DNA of 64,000 nucleotides from Streptomyces sp. NBC_00102. Lineage in GTDB: Bacteria > Actinomycetota > Actinomycetes > Streptomycetales > Streptomycetaceae. Positions 7,580 to 16,547 of this stretch are shown piece after piece. Where the stretch lies: contig NZ_JAPEMC010000005.1 in the NCBI RefSeq assembly GCF_026343115.1, forward strand, positions 62,001 through 126,000, given 5' to 3'. The position numbers and the translations under genes were made by a program. How positions within the stretch are numbered: position 1 is the first letter of the stretch; the number at the start of each line of letters is the position of its first letter. The notes under the pieces are model-generated. The model ran no database searches. It was given only the letters and a program-made list of their open reading frames with translations, and was not told the DNA's origin.

Positions 7580-9601
7580 TCAGCGACGGGTGCTCCGCGC
7601 CGCCTGGTTCATCAGGTCGAAGAAGGTGTCCCCGCGCACCACTTCGAACCGGTCGTCCAGCAGAGCGACGAGTTCGGCGGCGTCGCTCGGCGTCCAGCTC
7701 CAGGCGTTGATCGCACCTGCCACGAACAGCGGCGCGGTACCGTCCCAGCCCTCGATGTGCTTCAGCAGCCCGTCCCGGTACTCGGCGGCCTTCCCCTGCG
7801 GGAAGAAGTTGCCGATCACCGGCATTCCGGCCGGCCGGTCCTGCAGGTCCCCGGTCTCCCAGGACTGGATGATGCCCCGCAGCGGGGTGTTCTTCCGGTA
7901 GGAGCCGGCGACGCGCTCGTCGAACGGCACCCATCCGTCGCCCGTCGTGCTGCGCTGGTTGTACGCGTACACCAGGTCGATGCCGGTCCGGCGCAGAAAG
8001 CGTCCGGTCAGCTCGGTGTAGGCGTCCAGGGCGCCGGCGGGCCAAGAGCCCGGATAGGTGTAACCGGCGCCGGAGGGACCGGAGATCAGCAGGTCGTTAC
8101 CGGTGGCGGTGGACTGGTAGTACGCCAGCAGCGCCGGGCCGATGTCCGCGAGCAGCGGGCTGACGGTCCAGTTGAGCGGCACGCTGCCCCGCTCGGGGTC
8201 GTCCCAGATGGTGCGCATGTGGCGCTGGCAGTACTGGATGTTGTCACCCTCGCCGAAGGTGAGGGTGAGGTGGACGCGGTCGGCGAGCCGGGCCTTCGGC
8301 TTCGGGCGGACCTTGTCCGAGACCCGCGCGGGCACACCGGCGTGCACGGTGCCGTTCATGAAGAAGTCGGCGGGCACCACCTCGATGCCGTGCTGGGAGG
8401 CCCGGTCGACACCGCCCCACTCGCCCGCCACGTCGTTGGAGAACCAGCCCGTGTAAGGAGTGGTGGGCCCGACCCGGCTGAACACCTCGTCCAGCAGCGT
8501 GCCCGTCTCGCCCGAGGGAGGCAGCCAGACGACCATGGCCCGGCTCGCGACCACGTAGTCCCGGAAGTACGGGAACGGTTCGACCCTGGTGGGGGAGGTG
8601 GCGGTCGCGGACACCAGGTACTGGTTCCACAGGTCGGCTTCGACCAGGAGCTGTCCGGTGCCGGCCGGCGGGGTGAAGTGGTAGATGAAGTAACCGCCGC
8701 CGTCGGCGAACCGGTTGGCGTCGCCGCCGATGGCCGAGTTCGAGCCGTCGAAGAGGTACGGCGCCTCCGCGTCCGTACCGGGTACGAAGGAGGCGACCAC
8801 CCGGCCGTCGGCCTTCACCGTGACCGAGCCGACCGACGCGCCCCAGCCGTCCTCGCCGAACGAGTCCTTGAAGCGCAGATAGACGCCGTCCCCGCCGGAC
8901 AGCTCCGCGCTCACGTCGAAGGTGCGGACCTGCCGGTTGGACGAGTCACGGACGCGCTCGGTCTCCCGCGCGATCTCGCGCCAGCCGACCTGGGGGGTCT
9001 GCACCGTCCGGGTGGGCGGCAATCCGGCCAGCAGGGTGTGGGTGCAGCGCGGGAACAGGTTGTCCAACTGCCAGCGGTAGGTGGCGAGTACGTCGCCCGC
9101 GTCGAAGCGGCCCCGCAGGTCGACGAGGGTCTTCAAGCCGTACTCGCGGGCCTGTTCGGCGGTGGCGGCGACCGCGTTCTCCAACCCGGCCAGAGTGGTC
9201 GCCACGTTTACCGAGTCCGGTACCGCGGGGTCGTGCAGGATCGCGCCGCGCACCTCGTTCCGGTAGCGGGCGACGAGGTCCAGCGCCCTCTCGTGGCGGG
9301 TGACCCGGGCGCCGGTGCCGGGGAGCCAGCGGAGGTCGACCTCGTCGCTGTCGAAGTTGAAGTAGAGGCGTGGCTCACGGCGGTTGACCACTCCCTGAAG
9401 GGTCGTCAGGAGCAGCTGGTCATGTCCGCCAAGGGGGCTCACATCGGCGACGTCGAGCCGGTTGGGGCGGCCGAACGACGGCAACAGGGCTTCCGTGGAG
9501 CGAGGTTGGGCCGCACCGGCCTGCGGGGAGAGGAAGATCCCGCCGGCACCGGCCGCGAGAGCCGCTCCGCCCGCCTGCAGAAGAGTTCTTCGGGACACCA
9601 T
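7580..9601 (-). CDS. GxGYxYP-family secreted putative glycoside hydrolase
   Basis: A 673-residue protein with a twin-arginine signal at its very start (VSRRTLLQAGGAALAAGAGG). The family-defining motif is present at about residue 500 as GPSGAGYTYPGSWP. Members of this family are large secreted proteins, proposed to act on glycans from genome context, but without a proven reaction that I know of. The N-terminal half contains an inserted beta-sandwich-like region (about 205-320), which could bind sugar. Two copies of a LacI-type operator lie 40-75 bases upstream, matching the site before the GH76 gene at 3467, so the two may attack the same alpha-linked polymer. AAGGAG precedes the ATG at a slightly long spacing. 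Confidence 0.85.
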   Translation of the reverse strand: MVSRRTLLQAGGAALAAGAGGIFLSPQAGAAQPRSTEALLPSFGRPNRLDVADVSPLGGHDQLLLTTLQGVVNRREPRLYFNFDSDEVDLRWLPGTGARVTRHERALDLVARYRNEVRGAILHDPAVPDSVNVATTLAGLENAVAATAEQAREYGLKTLVDLRGRFDAGDVLATYRWQLDNLFPRCTHTLLAGLPPTRTVQTPQVGWREIARETERVRDSSNRQVRTFDVSAELSGGDGVYLRFKDSFGEDGWGASVGSVTVKADGRVVASFVPGTDAEAPYLFDGSNSAIGGDANRFADGGGYFIYHFTPPAGTGQLLVEADLWNQYLVSATATSPTRVEPFPYFRDYVVASRAMVVWLPPSGETGTLLDEVFSRVGPTTPYTGWFSNDVAGEWGGVDRASQHGIEVVPADFFMNGTVHAGVPARVSDKVRPKPKARLADRVHLTLTFGEGDNIQYCQRHMRTIWDDPERGSVPLNWTVSPLLADIGPALLAYYQSTATGNDLLISGPSGAGYTYPGSWPAGALDAYTELTGRFLRRTGIDLVYAYNQRSTTGDGWVPFDERVAGSYRKNTPLRGIIQSWETGDLQDRPAGMPVIGNFFPQGKAAEYRDGLLKHIEGWDGTAPLFVAGAINAWSWTPSDAAELVALLDDRFEVVRGDTFFDLMNQAARSTRR

Positions 9602-9640
9602 CGGCGATCACTGCTCCTTGGGAGAGGGGGCGACTCGGTG

Positions 9641-9676
9641 TGACATCGTTGTCAACGAAATGTGACATCGTTGTCA
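9641..9676 (-). promoter_or_regulatory. Tandem LacI-type operators
   Basis: Two identical 14-bp words TGACATCGTTGTCA occupy 9641-9654 and 9663-9676. Their start-to-start spacing is 22 bp, about two helical turns, so two repressor dimers could bind the same face. They precede the gene starting at 9601 and recur in near-identical form at 3522-3535. Confidence 0.75.
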
Positions 9677-9785
9677 AACAATCGGTGAACGTAGTGCCGG
9701 GCGGGGGAGTTGTCCATGGTGCGGGCGAGGAGGAGGCGGAGTCGTACCCCCTTTTGATCGACTTCGCGGCAATGCTGATCTCGTG

Positions 9786-11081
9786 TCAGGGCGCCGGGCG
9801 GTCGTCCGCCTCGCCGTTCAGGGCGCTGTCGGCGGGCAGCGGGTAAGGGTGTACGGGCACCGGGGAACCGGTCTCCGGGCGGTCCGCGCGGCCCATGAAG
9901 TGGACGGCGACCGTCGCGCCCACGGAGGCGAGCCCGCCCATGTACAGGCCGCTCCGGCCACCCCAGTGCAGCGAGAGCCAGCCGACGAGAACGGCGCCCA
10001 GCGGGGTGGAGCCCTGCAGGACGAGGGTGTACAGGGCCAGCACCCGGCCCCGGTACCGCGGGTCGCTGCCCAGCTGGATCCGGTGGTTCGCGGCCTGCGA
10101 GAACCAGATCGAGGCGAAGCCGGTCAGCGCCAGCAGGAGGACCGCCGCCCCGAAGGTGGGAGCCCATCCCGTCGCCGTCTCGAACACGCCGAACGCCAGG
10201 GCGGAGACGGTCACCGTACGGGCGGAAGGCCGCTCCCGGCGAGCCGTGGTGGCGAGGGCGGCCATCAGGGAACCGGCCGCGAACGCGGCGGTGAGCAGGC
10301 CGAAGGACGCCGCGTCGGTGTGGAAGACGGTCCTGGCCAGCAGGGGCAGGGTCAGCTGGAAGTTGAGACCGAACAGGGCGACGAAGAGGACCAGCGTCAT
10401 CGGTCGCACCAGGTCGGGCCGGCTGCTCACGTAGCGCAGTCCGTCGGCGACCCGGCCCCGTCCGCTCCTGCCCGCGAGCCGTAGCTCGGACGTGCGCATG
10501 CGGCGCAGGCCGACCACCGTCGCCAGGTAGCTCGCCGCGTTGAGGGCCATGACCGGACCGGGGCCCCAGGCCGCGATGGCCAGGCCCGCCAGCGCCGGTC
10601 CGAGGACCCGGGCGATGTTGAAGTAGGCGGCGCTCAGCGCGGAGGCGTTCGGCAGCAGGCCGGGGCCGACCATCTCGCCCACGAAGGCCATACGGGTGGG
10701 CACCTCGACGGAGTTGACCGTACCCAGACAGAGCGCGAACAGGAAGATGTGCCACAGCCGCACGGTGCCGCTGAGGACCAGGACCGCGAGGGCCAGGGCG
10801 CAGGCCCCGGAAGCGAGGTTGGACACCGTCAGCAGCATCCGCTTGTCGTACCGGTCGGCGAGCCGGCCGCCGTAGAGCGTGAGCAGCAGCAGCGGGGTGA
10901 ACTGGAGGGCGGTGACCGTGCCCAGCGCCGTCGCGGAGTCCCCGGTGAGGCCGAGTACCAGCCAGTCCTGGGCCACCACCATCATCCACGTGCCGGCCGC
11001 CGAGAACACCTGACCCAGGGTGAAGAGCCGGAAGTTGCGGACGGCCAGCGAGCGGAAGGTGTCCGCGAAACGGGTAAGCAT
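9786..11081 (-). CDS. MFS transporter
   Basis: A 431-residue major facilitator with about 12 hydrophobic helices. The family signature between helices 2 and 3 is visible as GGRLADRYDKRMLL. The protein begins FADTFRSLAVRNFRLFTLGQ, as in the EntS/DHA3-like branch of MFS exporters often found in actinobacteria. The start at 11081 lies 2 bases after the stop of the upstream alpha/beta hydrolase gene, so the two are co-transcribed and translation is probably coupled. The C-terminal tail is hydrophilic and Pro/Asp-rich. Substrate cannot be read from the sequence; export of a small hydrophobic compound is the usual role. Confidence 0.88.
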   Translation of the reverse strand: MLTRFADTFRSLAVRNFRLFTLGQVFSAAGTWMMVVAQDWLVLGLTGDSATALGTVTALQFTPLLLLTLYGGRLADRYDKRMLLTVSNLASGACALALAVLVLSGTVRLWHIFLFALCLGTVNSVEVPTRMAFVGEMVGPGLLPNASALSAAYFNIARVLGPALAGLAIAAWGPGPVMALNAASYLATVVGLRRMRTSELRLAGRSGRGRVADGLRYVSSRPDLVRPMTLVLFVALFGLNFQLTLPLLARTVFHTDAASFGLLTAAFAAGSLMAALATTARRERPSARTVTVSALAFGVFETATGWAPTFGAAVLLLALTGFASIWFSQAANHRIQLGSDPRYRGRVLALYTLVLQGSTPLGAVLVGWLSLHWGGRSGLYMGGLASVGATVAVHFMGRADRPETGSPVPVHPYPLPADSALNGEADDRPAP

Positions 11082-11083
11082 GG

Positions 11084-11995
11084 TCAGGTGACCGCCGGGC
11101 GCGGTGCGGGCCGGGCCGTCTCGCGCGGTACGAGGCAGCCTTCGAGGAACGCGAGGGCGCGCAGATGGTAGGAGCGGGCGGCCCAGCCGAGGCTGATGTT
11201 GTGCCCGGCGTCCGGCAGGCGGTCGACGACCACCCGGGGAGCCGCGCGGAAGTGCGAGACCAGGTCGGCGAGGGTGTCGTCGTCGTGCCGCCACCACGCC
11301 TCGTGCTCGGCGAAGGTCAGCCGCACCGGCACCCGGACCCGGTGTGCGGTGGCCTCGAAGACCGCGGGCCAGCCGAGGATCTCCGCGTACTCGCGCGGCG
11401 GCATGGGCTCGACGAGCGCGGCGCCGGCGAAGAAGGTGTCGGGCGGGTAGAGGCGCAGCTCTCCCCAGCTCCTGCGCGACCGGCGGGTGCCGTCCGTCCC
11501 GGGCAGTTCGTGCTGCTCCACGGCGTACGCGTGGCCACACCCCGAGATGTCCAGTCCCAGCAGATCGGGCACCGAATCCTCGGCCGCCGCGGTCAGCGCC
11601 ACCTTGCCGCCGTAGGAGTGGGCGAGGACGAACATCCCCGCTCCCGTCCCGTACCGGTCAGCGAAGTCGCGCAGCGCCGCGCCGAGGGAGGCGGCCTGCT
11701 CCGCCAGGCCCTGTCCCTCGGGAACGTCGGCCGCCGAGCGCCCGTAGCCGGGCCGGTCCACGGCCAGCACCGTGTGGCCCAGGCTCGCTCCCAGCGTCAT
11801 CAACGACAGCCGCGGGTGTGCCTGGCCGTCGAAGTAGCCCGCGTTCATGCCACCGCCGTGGAGGGCGACCACGACGGCCTGAGCGGGGGCGGCCCGCTCG
11901 GGCTCGCTGAGCAGCGCGGAGAGGGTCACCCCGCCGGCGTCCAGGGTGATCGCGCGTACGCCGTGGGAGCGCGGCGCGTGGGCCGGTGCGGCCAT
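11084..11995 (-). CDS. Alpha/beta hydrolase
   Basis: A 303-residue serine hydrolase of the alpha/beta fold. The nucleophile elbow is AHSYGGK (Ser in the middle of the chain), the oxyanion-hole strand is LHGGGMNAGYF, and the catalytic histidine is likely in DAGHNISLGWA near the C-terminus. No signal peptide is present, so it is cytoplasmic. A strong GGAGGACC lies before the ATG. It is the first gene of a two-gene operon with the MFS transporter. The exact ester or amide substrate is not indicated. Family length is normal (about 280-310). Confidence 0.85.
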   Translation of the reverse strand: MAAPAHAPRSHGVRAITLDAGGVTLSALLSEPERAAPAQAVVVALHGGGMNAGYFDGQAHPRLSLMTLGASLGHTVLAVDRPGYGRSAADVPEGQGLAEQAASLGAALRDFADRYGTGAGMFVLAHSYGGKVALTAAAEDSVPDLLGLDISGCGHAYAVEQHELPGTDGTRRSRRSWGELRLYPPDTFFAGAALVEPMPPREYAEILGWPAVFEATAHRVRVPVRLTFAEHEAWWRHDDDTLADLVSHFRAAPRVVVDRLPDAGHNISLGWAARSYHLRALAFLEGCLVPRETARPAPRPAVT

Positions 11996-12145
11996 CGTGG
12001 TCCTCCTGTCGGGCGGGGGGCCGGACCTCGGGTCGGTGCCGGCCTGCCGGGACTCCGGCAGCGTGCGCCCCTGCTTCCCCGATCCGACCCGATCTTGACG
12101 ACGGGCGCTACCGGGGGGAGGCGCGGGCGGTGGGCCGGTGCCGCG

Positions 12146-13783
12146 TCAGGGCGCCCGGACGCCCGTTTCGCCCGTCCGGCCCCGGTGGGCCAGCAGCCGC
12201 TGGGCCGCGGCCAGTGCCCCGGCCCCGGCCCGCCCGGAACGCAGCGCGGCGCGGGCCGCGTTGGCCCCGGGGGCGCCGTGCACCCCGCCACCCGGATGCG
12301 CGGACGCGGAGGCCAGGTACAGCCGTCCCACCGGAGTCTCCGGGCGTCCGGTGCCCGGCACCGGACGGAACACCAACTGCTGGTGCATCGAGGCCGTGCC
12401 GCCGTTGATCGCACCGCCGCGGAGGTTGCCGTCCGCCGCTTCGAGCGCGCCCGGCGACAGGATCCGCCGGGCGCGGACACGGTCGCGGAACCCGGGGGCG
12501 TACCGCTCCACCTGCCGCTCCACCCGGTCCGCCATCCGCTCCCGCTCCCCGGCGTCCCACACACCCGTGAGCCCGTCCGGCCCGGCGTCCGCCTTGGTCC
12601 GGTGCGGCACGTGCGTGTAGGCCCACGCCGATTCCGTTCCCGGCGGCGAACGCGTCGCGTCCGCCGTGGTCATCTGCCCGCAGAGGAGGAACGGACGGTC
12701 GGGAATCAGGCCCCGCGCGATCTGCGCGGCCCACCGGGTGAGTTCGTCCACGCCCTCCGCGAGGTGCACCGTGCCGGCCCCGGCAGCGGCCGCAGCGGTC
12801 CAGGGGACGGGCCCGTCCAGCGCCCAGTCCACCTTGAACGTGGCGAAGTCCCACTCGAAGCGGCGCATGTCGTCGAGGATCCTCGACGGCAGGTGCTCCG
12901 CCGGAACCAGCGATCCGTAGAGGTCGGGCGCCGACACGTCCGCGAGCACCGCCCGCCGGGCGGGAACGCCCTCCCCGGAGGCCGTGCGGACGCCGACGGC
13001 ACGGCCCTGCCGCACGACCACCTCGGCCACCCGTTCCCCGCACCGCACAACACCCCCGCGCGACCTCAACCGCCGCACCAGCGCCCCGGTCAGCGCCCCG
13101 GCGCCGCCGACCGGCACGGGAAAGCCGTAGGACTGCCCGAGCATCGCCATCAGCCAGCCGAAACCACCGCTGCCGGCCGCCTCGGGAGCCAGATCCGCGT
13201 GCAGCGCGTTCCCGGCCAGCAGCAACTTCCCCCCTTCGCCGAGGAACTCCTCGTCCCCCAGCCTGCGCACCGGCAGCACCAGGCTGCGTGCGAGCCGCAG
13301 TCCGCCCGCCGCGCGGAGCCTCGCCGCCAGCACGCTTCCGGCGAGCACCGGAGGAAAGGGAGCGAAGAGTGCCTTGACGATGTCGTCGCCGAGCCGGTCC
13401 CAGATACGGCAGAGACCGAGCCAGCTCTCGCCGTCACCGGGCGCGAAGCCCTCCAGGACCTCCGCCGTCACCGCCCGGTCGCGGTCCAGTACCGCGCACC
13501 TTCCGTCCAGCAGTGGATGGGCGAGTACGTGGGGCGCGTGGCTCCAGCGCAGCCCCTCCCGGCCGAGGTCGAGGGCGGACAGCACGGGGGAGGCCGCCGC
13601 CAGGGGATAGAACGAGCTGAACACGTCGCTCACGTAATCGGGATGAACCTCCCGGTCACTGCGGACCGCCCCACCCGGCTCGGGCTGCTCCTCCAGGACT
13701 TCCACGCTCCAGCCCGCGTCGGCCAGGACGTTGGCCGCCACCAGGCCGTTGGGGCCGCTTCCGATGACCACCGCGTCGACCAT
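12146..13783 (-). CDS. FAD/NAD(P)-dependent oxidoreductase (phytoene dehydrogenase-like)
   Basis: A 545-residue flavoprotein with an N-terminal dinucleotide-binding motif VVIGSGPNGLVAANVL and the following acidic residue in EVLEEQPEPGGA. This matches the amine-oxidase/CrtI-like superfamily. A second conserved block near the C-terminus (YLASASAHPGGGVHGAPGANAARAAL) closes the FAD site in this group. It lacks carotenoid-cluster neighbours. The start at 13783 follows a GGAGGGTGG sequence; eight extra in-frame residues upstream are less likely. It sits 31 bases downstream of the SRPBCC gene on the same strand and is probably in one operon with it. Substrate unknown, probably a lipid-like or polyene molecule. 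Confidence 0.85.
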   Translation of the reverse strand: MVDAVVIGSGPNGLVAANVLADAGWSVEVLEEQPEPGGAVRSDREVHPDYVSDVFSSFYPLAAASPVLSALDLGREGLRWSHAPHVLAHPLLDGRCAVLDRDRAVTAEVLEGFAPGDGESWLGLCRIWDRLGDDIVKALFAPFPPVLAGSVLAARLRAAGGLRLARSLVLPVRRLGDEEFLGEGGKLLLAGNALHADLAPEAAGSGGFGWLMAMLGQSYGFPVPVGGAGALTGALVRRLRSRGGVVRCGERVAEVVVRQGRAVGVRTASGEGVPARRAVLADVSAPDLYGSLVPAEHLPSRILDDMRRFEWDFATFKVDWALDGPVPWTAAAAAGAGTVHLAEGVDELTRWAAQIARGLIPDRPFLLCGQMTTADATRSPPGTESAWAYTHVPHRTKADAGPDGLTGVWDAGERERMADRVERQVERYAPGFRDRVRARRILSPGALEAADGNLRGGAINGGTASMHQQLVFRPVPGTGRPETPVGRLYLASASAHPGGGVHGAPGANAARAALRSGRAGAGALAAAQRLLAHRGRTGETGVRAP

Positions 13784-13814
13784 GCCGCCACCCTCCGGGC
13801 GTTGCACCGTGTCG

Positions 13815-14273
13815 TCAGACCTGATCCCCCGGCCGGTCCTCGGACCTCTCCTCGACCAGCCGGGCGAGCCGCGCCAGCATGCTGCGGTGGCGAATCTGGA
13901 GCACCGCGTCCAGCAGCGCGTTGTGCACCCTGGCCCCCAGGCCCTTCAACGGATGCTCGTCGACGATCACGAGGGTCCGCTCGCCCCAGGGGCGGATGTC
14001 GAAGGCGATGCGCGCCGATCCCAGCGGGCCGCCGCTCGCCTCCAGCTCCAGCGCACCCGGTCTGCCGAGGCGACGGACCACCGTGCGCCCGGTGACCTCC
14101 TTCGGCCCCACCCGCAGGACGTACGTGATCGAGGAGCCCGGCTCCGGCCACACGCCCGACTCCGGCCGGGACCGGTCGGTCCCCACCACCCACTCCCCGT
14201 AGAGAGCCGGGTCCTCCAGCACGTTCCACACCGCGGCCGGCGGCCGGTCGATGAGATGGTGACGGACTGCCAT
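13815..14273 (-). CDS. SRPBCC-family ligand-binding protein
   Basis: A 152-residue protein with the START/Bet v1-like (SRPBCC) pattern. It opens with HHLIDRPPAAVWNVLEDPALYGEWVVG, has central strands with paired Gly and aromatic residues, and closes with a long C-terminal helix (about 115-145) that lids the cavity. Such proteins bind hydrophobic ligands or act as cyclase or hydratase partners. The ATG has GGAGGAG at ideal spacing. It is immediately upstream of the FAD oxidoreductase, so the two may act on the same hydrophobic substrate. Confidence 0.82.
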   Translation of the reverse strand: MAVRHHLIDRPPAAVWNVLEDPALYGEWVVGTDRSRPESGVWPEPGSSITYVLRVGPKEVTGRTVVRRLGRPGALELEASGGPLGSARIAFDIRPWGERTLVIVDEHPLKGLGARVHNALLDAVLQIRHRSMLARLARLVEERSEDRPGDQV

Positions 14274-14622
14274 GGTTCTCCTCCGGTCGGGGTCCCGATG
14301 ACCGCCGCCGCAAGCGTTCGCGTGGTGCCTTGCGGGAGCGCGCGCACCGTACCGGGGCGCGTTCCGGCGCCTCGGTACGGGCGCGTCGGAAAATGTGAGG
14401 GCCGCCCCTGCGGGCTCCAGCGCCGGTGGCCGTGTCACTTCCGGTCCTGAGGCGAGGCCGCACAGCGGCCCGGAGGAGCCCGCTTTCCCACCATCGATTC
14501 AACAACGCCCGGAGCGATCGCGCAGTTCGGTGGGGTTCACCGGAACACCTGAGCATGCCGGAGACCGGCGTCGACGTGGGTCACCGCGCCCTTGATCTCT
14601 GTCAGGGCGACCGGGCCGCGGC
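14274..14622. other. Intergenic region without a supported gene
   Basis: It holds the promoter region of the SRPBCC operon. No protein pattern was recognised on either strand. Confidence 0.5.
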
Positions 14623-14700
14623 CTGCGGCGGGTGCGGGTGTGTCCGCCGCCCCGGAACGGGCCACGGTCTGCGGCGGGTGCGGGTGTGTCCGCCGCCCCG
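14623..14700 (-). repeat. Two direct copies of a 32-bp hairpin-forming repeat
   Basis: Identical 32-bp words occupy 14623-14654 and 14669-14700. Each contains a 7-bp inverted repeat (GCGGCGG with CCGCCGC) around a 12-base loop. They start directly after the stop codon of the DUF5709 gene on the minus strand, so they may form a duplicated terminator. Confidence 0.7.
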
Positions 14701-14701
14701 C

Positions 14702-15172
14702 TCAGCGGCCCGCGCCGCCCTGCTCCTCCTCGTCGACCACGTGCACGGCGGCCTCCTCGGCGGAAGCGGCCCCGCCGTCGATGCCGACGTCCTCGGCGAT
14801 CCCGTCCGTGTGCCGTCCGGCCGGATCGTCGGCCGCGCTCAGACGGCCGGCCCGGGTGCCGCCCTCGATCCGGTCCTCGGGCTCGCCCTCGCCGTCCGTG
14901 AGGTCGCCGATACCGTCGCCGTCGGGCGGTTCGACGTCGGCGACCTCCTGGGCGAGCCGCTGGTCGAGGGATTCGCCACGTCGCTCCTCCGCCCCCGTGG
15001 TGCCGTACTTGTCCACCGCGAGCGGGCGTTCGGGGGGCGAGTAGCCCTCCTCCATCTGATCGTCCAGGGTCCGTTCGCCGAGCGCGTCCTCCATGTCGAG
15101 TTCGTCGTTGGGCGGGTCCTGGCCGTCGTCCTGCGGCTGGTACACGTCGTCTCCACGCGCCTGGTCCGGCAT
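14702..15172 (-). CDS. DUF5709 family acidic protein
   Basis: A 156-residue, strongly acidic, Gly-rich protein with the DUF5709 pattern: LDMEDALGERTLDDQMEEGYSPPERP in the first third, then GESLDQRLAQE, and DVGIDGGAASAEEAAVHVV at the C-terminus. Function is unknown. In actinobacteria these genes are common and are often placed among osmotic or general stress genes. A GGGAG lies before the ATG. It is the last of three leftward small-protein genes and ends at a duplicated hairpin. Likely cytoplasmic and partly disordered. Confidence 0.88.
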   Translation of the reverse strand: MPDQARGDDVYQPQDDGQDPPNDELDMEDALGERTLDDQMEEGYSPPERPLAVDKYGTTGAEERRGESLDQRLAQEVADVEPPDGDGIGDLTDGEGEPEDRIEGGTRAGRLSAADDPAGRHTDGIAEDVGIDGGAASAEEAAVHVVDEEEQGGAGR

Positions 15173-15292
15173 CGACTTCGCTCCCTCACGTTCGTGTGCA
15201 TGGACTTCGACGCACCCGTCGGCCTCCCGTACCCGGGCCGCGGGTCGCGTCGGCCTCTCACCGTGCGTGCTGCCACGGTGGGGGCCGTGGCT

Positions 15293-15619
15293 TCAGCGGC
15301 CGAGGGCCTTCCTCAGCTGCTCCTTGTTCATGGAGGAGCGCCCGTCGACGTTCTTCCTCTTCGCCTCCGCGTAGAGCTGGTCCTTCGTCGGCCCCTGTGC
15401 GCCCCGGTGGGACCGTTCACCGCCGCGCTGGTAGGCGGACTTCTCGTCCTCGGTGGACGTCCTGCTCGCCGTCCTGGACTCGCCGGAGCGCGCCCGCTCC
15501 TTGTTCACCGTCCTGGCGGCGATCTCCTCGGCACGGGACTCGGAGGAGCCCCGCTCTTTCTGGCTCTCCTTGATGTGTTCGTACTGGCGCTCGCGCTTGG
15601 CATTGGATCCAGCAGGCAT
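15293..15619 (-). CDS. Plasmid-stabilisation-like / Rho_N-type small basic protein
   Basis: A 108-residue, very charged protein. It starts with SNAKRERQYEHIKESQKERG, continues with AEEIAARTVNKERARSGES, and ends with a small helical domain (GPTKDQLYAEAKRKNVDGRS...LRKALGR) like the HeH/SAP/Rho N-terminal nucleic-acid-binding fold. In Streptomyces such proteins carry the label plasmid stabilisation protein although the genes are chromosomal. It probably binds nucleic acid. Its neighbours are other small stress-type genes. Three 15-bp repeats lie just upstream. Confidence 0.85.
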   Translation of the reverse strand: MPAGSNAKRERQYEHIKESQKERGSSESRAEEIAARTVNKERARSGESRTASRTSTEDEKSAYQRGGERSHRGAQGPTKDQLYAEAKRKNVDGRSSMNKEQLRKALGR

Positions 15620-15653
15620 GGTTTTCCTTTCGGTGTCGTCGCCCCGGGGCCGA

Positions 15654-15698
15654 GGCCGTTTCCGCCGAGGCTTTTGCCGCCGGGGCCTTTTCCGCCGG
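15654..15698. repeat. Three tandem 15-bp units
   Basis: Units at 15654-15668, 15669-15683 and 15684-15698 share the form GGCnTTTnCCGCCGg with two or three differences each. They lie in the upstream region of the gene starting at 15619. The minus-strand translation would be a PGGKG repeat, but no gene is supported there. Confidence 0.6.
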
Positions 15699-15883
15699 GG
15701 CCCGACCGACCCCGCGGGCGTCCTCGCGGTGGGCCGTTCACACGCGGTGATCTCCGCGGGGGACGCTCATCCGCGTTTCCGGGAACCCGCTGACCAAACA
15801 ACCGTGGCCCCGAAACAGCTCTCGCTCCAGGGCTCCGTCCGGTACCGGCGCGGCAGAGGGCGGCAGGCTGGTGACCGCCGGTA

Positions 15884-16144
15884 CTACGAGCCGCTCTTTC
15901 GGCGCAGCGCTCCGGGCTTGTGCACCGCGGATCTGCCCGTCTTCTCGCTTTCCACCTCGTACTGCGGGTCGCTCCCGGAGGCGTCCACGGTCCGGCCCGC
16001 TGCATCGGTGCGGCGGTCGATCTTGCGGGTGACCGAGCCCTCGACCTCCTGTCCGTGGCTCTTCCACGTGACGTCGTCGCCCTTGGACAGCGGCTTGTCT
16101 GGTGTGTGCCGCCCGCTCCGTCCGTCCCGGTGCTTCTCGTCCAT
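15884..16144 (-). CDS. DUF2945 (hypervirulence-associated TUDOR domain) protein
   Basis: An 86-residue basic protein with the DUF2945 pattern: LSKGDDVTWKSHGQEVEGSV, then a conserved Arg-rich turn, DPQYEVESEKTGRSAVHKPGAL, and a lysine/arginine tail. The fold is a small beta-barrel (TUDOR-like). Its role is unknown; homologues are common in soil bacteria. The ATG at 16144 follows GGGAGGC. The frame is open further upstream but there is no family sequence there. It belongs with the two small leftward genes downstream of it. Confidence 0.87.
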   Translation of the reverse strand: MDEKHRDGRSGRHTPDKPLSKGDDVTWKSHGQEVEGSVTRKIDRRTDAAGRTVDASGSDPQYEVESEKTGRSAVHKPGALRRKSGS

Positions 16145-16547
16145 GGGAGCCTCCCTTCGCCACCGGCTAGGGCCGGATCGTTTCCGCGCGGTGTTTTCGC
16201 GCTTCTCCGCCAGGATTGGGCCTCCGGCGGGCGGGCGCACGCCGGGTCGTCACGGGTCCACCGGTCAGTCCCGGCGGCGTGCGGGGGAGTGTGCCCGGGG
16301 GAGAGGTGGCGTTTTGCGCGCCGTCGCACCGAATCGCGCGCCGCTCCACCACCGGTCGCTTCCCCGAGTGATCCCAGGTGCGCATGGAGTGATCGGGCCG
16401 GGGGATGCTGCTGAGGACGCCGGTGCGTGGAGGACGGCTCGCGCGCCCCACTCCACGCACCGGCGCGGTTGCCCCGGGCCGCCCCGGCGGGTCGCCCGCC
16501 TCGCGCCGGGGCGGCGTCCTTTCCGCTCGGCCGGGCAAGCTGGAACC

